Of a DNA stretch of 11,220 bases, positions 6,701 to 11,220 are shown in pieces. A program made the position numbers and the translations under genes. Origin of the DNA: Physocladia obscura. Lineage: Eukaryota; Chytridiomycota; Chytridiomycetes; Chytridiales; Chytriomycetaceae. The notes below the pieces were generated by a model, which worked only from the letters and a program-made list of their open reading frames with translations, made no database searches and was not told the origin of the DNA. Each line of letters starts with the position of its first letter. The first letter of the stretch is position 1. The stretch spans positions 3,194 through 14,413 of the forward strand of contig JADGJH010000790.1 in NCBI GenBank assembly GCA_027596945.1, in the 5' to 3' direction.

Positions 6701-9700
6701 CAGCTTGTTCTTTTCTGTCTTAACAAGATGCTTCAAGCACTTTTGACGGTTGTTCAAAACCATATGACCGATGCCTCTCTTGCCGACTCATCTAACGGGT
6801 TGAATCAACAGGCAATATTTTGCAATTATTTAAATCGATGAAGAAAAATTGACTTATTTTCCCATATTCAGTTGTTCGATCTGTTGATAGGAGATGGCCG
6901 CCAATTTTTTTCTTGTAACGGCAAATGCCCAACAGAGTCACCGACAGAAGATTCTACTGTCGGTTCCATCACATGGAGTCTTACCAATCCATCTGGTTTC
7001 TACGCTCTGGTTTCGCAGAGGCTCCAAGTCGATTCTCGTAACATCCAATTCGTGTCAACTAAATACTCTGTCGCTACTGACGGCTGTTGTGGTATGAGCT
7101 GCAGTCGTTTGATGAAGAAAGACTTTTTCAATGAATCTGCCGTTGTGGGAGATAGTTTTGACTTGGTCTCTCATTTAGATCGTCGTGGTTGCACCAGAAC
7201 AGTCACTTGGTAAGATAGTTTGATAAATTTGCTTTAAAGTTGACTTTTATTTCAGGAATGGAATCCCGAAAATTAAAACTGGAGCTACAGTTAACTACTA
7301 CTCCTCCCAGGTATTGTTAGAAGTTTTTTGTATTTTTGCTTCAGGTCTAAAATTTCATTGTGTAGGCTTTTGATTTGTATCAGCAATATTCTCGCGATTC
7401 CATCAATAGCAAATTAAGTGCTTTGCCAACAGGCGACGGAAAGGCTTTCTTCAATTGCAACAATTCTCCGTGTGCCAATATCGATTTTAGTGACAGGCAG
7501 ACAATTACTTTTTCTGTTCGAGATCAAAACGGTTGGGATACTTACTTGTCTCAAAATGTGAGGCCACACAACTACAATTTTGTTTTTTTTTGCTTAAATT
7601 GTTTTCAGCTGGGAATTTCTGAGAGTGATATAGATTACGGTGCGTCGCAAGTTAAGACATATATGATTACTTCCGACCGTCCGGGAGAAAGCTATAGAGG
7701 ATCTTACACTTTGAAAGGAATCCCAGAACTTGTGAAGAATAGTGACTTTCCGCCTGACCCAAAACCAGCTGTCCTCAGCTTCATTAGTTCCTCTCAGAAC
7801 ATCATTTCGACTGCAACATCGCTTATCCAAAGTACTTCAACCGATGACGACACTCTGAGAGTTAGCATTGAGGGTCTTACTCATCAGCTTGCAATTGCAA
7901 ATCAAACCATCGATAATATGAATACCTACGAAGCGCAGGTAAAAAAAGACGAAGACATTGAAGCTGCCAAAAAGAAAGCACATGATAATATCTTTTTGAC
8001 ATTGATTGAAGTTGCAATTGGCATTGTTCTCGGTGCATTGCTTCCTGGCATAGGCGAGGGTATGTCTTCTGTTTCTCTTGTCATCTTACAGATTTTTATC
8101 TGATCCAAAATTTTCAGTTGTTGACGGCGCAAGTACGTACTTTCAAGAATTCTTATTTATTTCATTCTAAAAGTTATTTCTCAGTTGCATCTTTAAGCAT
8201 CATTCGGACTTCGGTTGAGGTGACAGAAGCTGCCGAAGACGCGGACGCAATTGCTCAATTTGGCGCCAATTTGGGAAGAACAGCATTGGATGGCGTTGAA
8301 GCTCTCAGTGAACTTGCAGGAGACGTTTTTGAAAGCCTTCCTGCATGTAAGTCGTTTGAAAGTGAAATTCGGGCCATAGTTTTCAGATTTTTTTTCTAAT
8401 TATTGGCAATTACAAGTTCTCCAAAAAGTCGTTAATCTTGCAAAGACCGCATTTGATAACCTTGAACCTGTTATAGAATGTGCTGCCAATACGGTATGGC
8501 GTCTTTTTAAAAAAAATATATATATACACATTTTTTTTTGGTATTTACGAACTTTCTTTCAGGAATTGCAAGGCGCAGCTACAGATGCTATTGATATGCC
8601 ATTTTCCCAAAATTTGCGTAGGTCGCTTGAAGGTCCAACTTTTTCGTTTGGCTTTTTGCCGCAGCAAGGATTTTTTGAAAGTGGCCCGTTTGCTTTGAAG
8701 GAATACAAATCTAGTATTGCAACCAGGCAATTTGTTGAGATTTTTGCACGTGATGGTGGCTGTGTATTCCAGTCAACAGGTCGAGACATGGAATCCAAGC
8801 CACTTTACATGCAAAGCTGTCTTGGTATTTTACCAGGTTTTTTTTCATTCTCTGGTTTTAATTCATGTAATAACTTTAGCAAATGGTGGGTGGCTTTGGT
8901 TCGCGGACTACGACGCAAGCCAGAAAGATGTCTTGTCACGCTTCTCCAACTGGCGTCCGAACATTATTTCGAATCCAAACGCCGGCGAAGTCACTTCATT
9001 GGATGATAAAGGTATCACCGCTGCGCGCGATGACTTACTTTTGAAGCCATGGACTACAATTTTTGGAAAGACTCCGGCGCAAGTAAGAAAAATTGACACA
9101 TTGAATAAAATCAGTAAAGTTGCATGTGGTCGGTTAATTATTTTTTATTTTATTTTTTGTGGTTGTTGGATATTATTGATTTTGACAAATTTTTTTAGAG
9201 CACACTTTTGAACTTCAGGAGGTGAACGTGGTTTTAGGAAGCGTGGGAACTTCATTACTTGATTCAACCGGTTTGTGCAATACATTGGATGAACTTAAGG
9301 CAAACGGCAATGGGGACTTATCGGAGGACCTTCGTCAAATCTTGAATGGCGATGATAACATGATTTTTGCTAGTGTGCGTCGATATTTGTTGCAATCTTT
9401 TTTAAGCTGAACGATTACACAATTAGAGTCGACCAAATTCTATCAAAGGCGCACTATTCTCAGGAAACACTCTTGGAAGTGCTTGGACAGATGATGTAAC
9501 TTCTCGTCTTAATTTTGGTCCATTGTTAACACCGCAATTTTAAAGGAAATTCGTGGCGGTTTGGCTTATTTAAAAAGTGTTGACAATAAGAGAGCAGCAA
9601 CTGCAACAGCAATCAAAGACAAGTTGATCGAGTACGGAAATAAGCTTGATACTGCACACCTCAACCTTTTTACAGTAAGTTTGAGTATAAATTTTCAAAT

Positions 9701-10116
9701 TTTTCCTTAAAACATTTTTTAGGCAATGGGTAATGAGTTGGAGTATAGTGCTACATCCAACATGATCGCTGCGCGTAACGTGAGTTGACTTTTAACTATT
9801 GAAATATACTTATATTTTAAATTACAGTCTATAAGAGGTGTCATGGAACAGAGAAATATCCTTCCTGCTGGTGAAGTTGACGAGACGGCGCCGGCTCGTG
9901 ATCCAACTAAAACTTATTTTGACCCAACAAATCCTTCGTAAGTTCATAAATCACTTTTTATTGTTTTTAAAATAACATAAATTTTTCAGGAATATTGACT
10001 CCAGCTTGAAGCCACCTCCGTCATCACCAGCAACAGATCCAGATGGTGCAACGAGAGAAGCAACTGGGTTTGATGACACTGCTGGAAATGCCAGAAAGAG
10101 AGTTAAATTATGTTGA
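3792..10116 (+). CDS. Secreted LysM-CBM18-GH18 chitinase with long killer-toxin-like C-terminal region (28 exons, ~1,622 aa)
   Basis: Exons: 3792-3895, 3951-4185, 4237-4635, 4690-4957, 5007-5117, 5183-5328, 5375-5499, 5563-5812, 5861-5951, 5998-6235, 6288-6309, 6360-6531, 6585-6811, 6872-7209, 7256-7310, 7366-7557, 7609-8059, 8118-8132, 8185-8346, 8417-8493, 8563-8836, 8880-9128, 9199-9374, 9427-9495, 9546-9674, 9723-9779, 9828-9937, 9990-10116. The total is 4,869 nt in one frame. The signal peptide is about residues 1-23. LysM-like segments lie at about 25-75, 85-135, 151-200 and 214-266 (QYNP, GxxxCV motifs). A CBM18 lies at about 277-322. GH18 spans about 336-700, with [23 protein letters not shown] (catalytic Glu464), MTYDLHG and [10 protein letters not shown]. 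Residues 720-1622 match no enzyme I recognise. The order LysM/CBM18/GH18 plus long tail is that of fungal subgroup C chitinases, related to the Kluyveromyces lactis killer toxin alpha/beta precursor. It should cleave chitin outside the cell. Less certain: 6641-6727, the 9083-9219 junction, and the C-terminal half overall. Confidence 0.85.
6288..6309 (+). other. 22-nt exon near the end of the GH18 domain
   Basis: The exon lies between a TTTGTAG acceptor and a GTATTT donor. It completes the codon left by the exon ending at 6235 and encodes Met-Thr-Tyr-Asn-Ser-Asn-Asp-Trp. A Tyr/Asn/Asp-Trp motif of this kind is normal near the GH18 C terminus ahead of [10 protein letters not shown], so the exon is well supported. 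Confidence 0.75.
6641..6727 (+). other. Ambiguous in-frame segment: exon or retained 3n intron
   Basis: Inside the exon 6585-6811, possible donors lie at 6641 and 6644 (GTGGTGACA), a CTAAC branch-like site lies near 6679-6683, and acceptors end at 6703 (TTTCAG) and 6727 (AACAAG). All combinations start and end in phase 0 with lengths divisible by three (for example 60 or 84 nt), so both spliced and unspliced forms stay open. The encoded residues look less family-like than their flanks. I kept it as exon, with low certainty. Confidence 0.45.
6812..6871 (+). other. GC-AG intron in the chitinase gene
   Basis: The frame runs to CAG at 6809-6811 and resumes at 6872 after a pyrimidine-rich TATTCAG acceptor. 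The donor is CAG|GCAATA, the strong upstream context usual for GC donors. The nearby GT at 6799 would leave a two-base remainder and bring a stop a few codons into the next exon. The 60-nt length matches the other introns. Confidence 0.7.
6890..7755 (+). repeat. Internal duplication after the GH18 domain
   Basis: Two successive segments share a pattern. The first starts at [10 protein letters not shown] (6890) and ends at NGIPKIKTG near 7290. The second starts at [10 protein letters not shown] (7432) and ends at KGIPELVKN near 7740. Between these ends both have an I-T-x-S stretch and an L-V/S-SQ ending. The match is weak at the DNA level and is interrupted by introns at different places, so it is an old protein-level duplication. 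Confidence 0.55.
7990..8059 (+). other. Hydrophobic Gly/Leu-rich segment in the chitinase tail
   Basis: Residues about 1119-1141 read as a continuous hydrophobic stretch ([20 protein letters not shown]), preceded by a charged, probably coiled region rich in Lys/Glu/Asp. It could be a membrane-inserting or buried helix. A similar hydrophobic segment followed by a GE-containing stretch is typical, as I recall, of the long tails of subgroup C fungal chitinases. Confidence 0.55.
8118..8132 (+). other. 15-nt frame-neutral microexon in the chitinase gene
   Basis: Fifteen bases lie between a TTTTCAG acceptor and a GTACGT donor. They keep the frame and encode Val-Asp-Gly-Ala plus split codons right after the hydrophobic Gly-rich segment. 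Skipping them also keeps the frame. Inclusion gives a GE-x4-A/G-rich stretch that looks like the region after the hydrophobic segment in subgroup C chitinases (recalled, not aligned). Confidence 0.55.
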
Positions 10117-10270
10117 AGAGGCTTGGATTCATTCAGTAACTTTTTGTTGAGTGCTGACAAGTTTTTACAAAATAAATTTTGTTATTCATGATTACATAAA
10201 AAATTAAATTAAATTGAATTGAATATATGGGAAGTCATTAATTCATTATATTTTTTTTTTTCACATTTCC
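10117..10270. other. 3' flank of the chitinase gene, AT-rich
   Basis: The 3' UTR with its AATAAA is followed by AAATT/GAATT short repeats around 10200-10225 and a T run near 10251-10261. No gene is seen here. Confidence 0.6.
10171..10176 (+). terminator. Polyadenylation signal AATAAA for the GH18 gene
   Basis: AATAAA lies 54 nt after the TGA stop at 10114-10116 and is followed by a T/G-rich stretch. Spacing and context fit a short 3' UTR for the chitinase gene. Confidence 0.6.
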
Positions 10271-10283
10271 TACATCGTTTTCG

Positions 10284-10532
10284 TTGTCTGCCGTGACTAT
10301 TCGTGAATATGCCTCACAAGTTGATTCAGTGAACGACAGTCTTGGCAGTTTCGATTGGCGCTTAACTGGAGCGAAAGTTCATAGTCGAACTACTGTTTCC
10401 ATTTTTGAGTTCATTTTGTCCGGGATTGCAGGAATAGCTTGTAGGGAGTCTTTTCATTTTGAACTTCGGCAAATAAATAGTCGGAGATCTTTTACATACA
10501 TATCTGCTCATTTCTCGTTTGAAGTTGTATAA
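10284..10532 (+). other. Weak open stretch (82 codons, no ATG), possible exon or gene remnant
   Basis: This stretch is less AT-rich than its surroundings and stays open for 82 codons to a TAA, but it begins at TTG and has no in-frame ATG. The reading has mixed, protein-like composition (for example FDWRLTGAKV and FEFILSGIAG). I recognise no family, signal peptide or domain. It could be an exon of a gene with other exons outside the model, a decayed gene, or chance. Confidence 0.2.
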
Positions 10533-10534
10533 TG

Positions 10535-10625
10535 AAAATTTTAATACTAAAAAAATTTTAATATTAAAAATTTAATTTTTTTTTTTTTTTTAATTTTTAT
10601 AATAAAAAAAAAAAAAAAAAAAAAG
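10535..10625. repeat. Low-complexity T-run / A-run inverted pair
   Basis: A run of 16 T (10576-10591) is followed after 12 nt by a run of 21 A (10604-10624), within an AT-only stretch. The two runs can pair as a hairpin. AATAAA directly precedes the A run, which also resembles the tail of a retroposed transcript, but no such element is seen upstream. Confidence 0.5.
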
Positions 10626-11220
10626 GACAAAAAACAACAGATCAACTGATTGCAGGGAAACTGAACTCATGTGACCGATCTAGTTTGATCTGTAAACTGG
10701 CAAGAACTTTCACAAAAACGCAAACAACTCAGTTTGTTTTGGAAATAAAAAAATTCTGACCAGTTGCAAAGGAAATCAAACATAGCATAATCAAACATCA
10801 TCATATAAATAATTGTACTTCTTGAGAACTCCATTGTTATGATAGTAGTCTGAAATTTTACAGGTCCTGAACCAGCTTCGATCGTTACATGAAATTAAAA
10901 AAAATCAGATTGGAATGCTTTAAATATCAAAGCGCCACAAAAGGCAATTGTCATTGTCTTTCTATATTTGCTACTTTAATTCAAGATCCATTTGATGTTT
11001 TGAGCTCAGCCTCGCTTTCTGAATTTTGTAAAAGCTGACAGAATTGTTCATGTTGACTTTTTTTTTCATCGAGTAGAATCAGGACAAAAATTTTTTTGAT
11101 ATCACAAGAAAAATTTAATTATCGTTTGATTTGATAGATCAATGACTTTTAAATATTGTCAACAACATTTGCTTCGCTGAAAAATTGGCGACAATGTGTA
11201 TCAAAATAATGCCTTTTTTA
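10626..11220. other. AT-rich stretch without a recognised gene
   Basis: I found no convincing coding exon, RNA gene or mobile-element end in these 595 bases. On the minus strand a short open run around 11060-10985 ends in stops and could be the last exon of a gene beyond the window, but no splice or domain evidence supports it. Confidence 0.5.

Noticed and set aside
8616..8664. Possible extra intron in exon 8563-8836 (GTAGGT ... GCCGCAG)
   Set aside because: Its 47-nt length is not a multiple of three and both exon halves share one frame, so removing it would shift the downstream frame.
9375..9406. 32-nt intron ending TTTTTTAAG at 9406
   Set aside because: It is shorter than every other intron here, and the exon after it gives no acceptable donor and acceptor in frame. 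The 52-nt alternative resolves both sides.
9361..9408. Stop at 9408-9410 as the end of the chitinase gene
   Set aside because: A 52-nt intron (9375-9426) with good signals joins in phase to further exons that stay open to 10116, followed by a polyadenylation signal.
3792..10116. Presence of a killer toxin gamma-type subunit gene
   Set aside because: Only the chitinase-type precursor is recognisable. No small separate secreted toxin subunit is encoded in the window, so calling this a complete killer system is unsupported.
10117..11220. tRNA, rRNA or transposon ends in the right flank
   Set aside because: No cloverleaf-like A/B boxes, terminal inverted repeats, target duplications or reverse-transcriptase/transposase motifs were seen by eye.

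Overview
The window looks like nuclear DNA of a filamentous or zoosporic fungus, most likely a chytrid (Chytridiomycota). It is AT-rich, has long A and T homopolymers, and its genes are cut by many short introns (about 46-70 nt, GT-AG, one GC-AG, with CTAAC/CTGAC-like branch sites). Both genes encode secreted, cysteine-rich, chitin-directed proteins built from CBM18, LysM and GH18 modules. The assignment to chytrids rests on domain content and gene style only, not on a database match.

Layout: (1) minus strand, 3459 down to 110: an 8-exon gene for a secreted protein of about 949 residues. It has a signal peptide, an unassigned Cys-rich N-terminal domain, four hevein-like CBM18 modules, five sushi-like C...GxW...C repeats, and four C-terminal copies of a six-cysteine repeat separated by Thr-rich linkers. 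(2) 3460-3791: a 332-bp shared divergent promoter region. (3) plus strand, 3792 to 10116: a 28-exon gene for a secreted protein of about 1,622 residues. It has a signal peptide, four LysM-like segments, one CBM18, a GH18 chitinase domain with an intact DxxDxDxE motif, and then about 900 residues of C-terminal region. That architecture matches fungal subgroup C, or killer-toxin-alpha/beta-like, chitinases. (4) 10117-11220: AT-rich flank with a polyadenylation signal, homopolymer tracts and one weak, GC-richer open stretch.

I worked out exon models for both genes by matching splice sites to reading frame. Both total an exact multiple of three and read through from start to stop. In the minus-strand gene this requires a 5-nt microexon. 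In the plus-strand gene it requires a GC-AG intron, and the model includes 15-nt and 22-nt exons. Some junctions remain ambiguous and are flagged.

How they may work together (inference): both products carry signal peptides and chitin-binding modules and are read from one divergent promoter. One could bind or shield chitin while the other binds and hydrolyses it, during own-wall remodelling or attack on other fungi or chitinous substrates. This resembles the known pairing of subgroup C chitinase genes with neighbouring LysM-protein genes in ascomycetes, but here the partner is a multi-CBM18 lectin-like protein.
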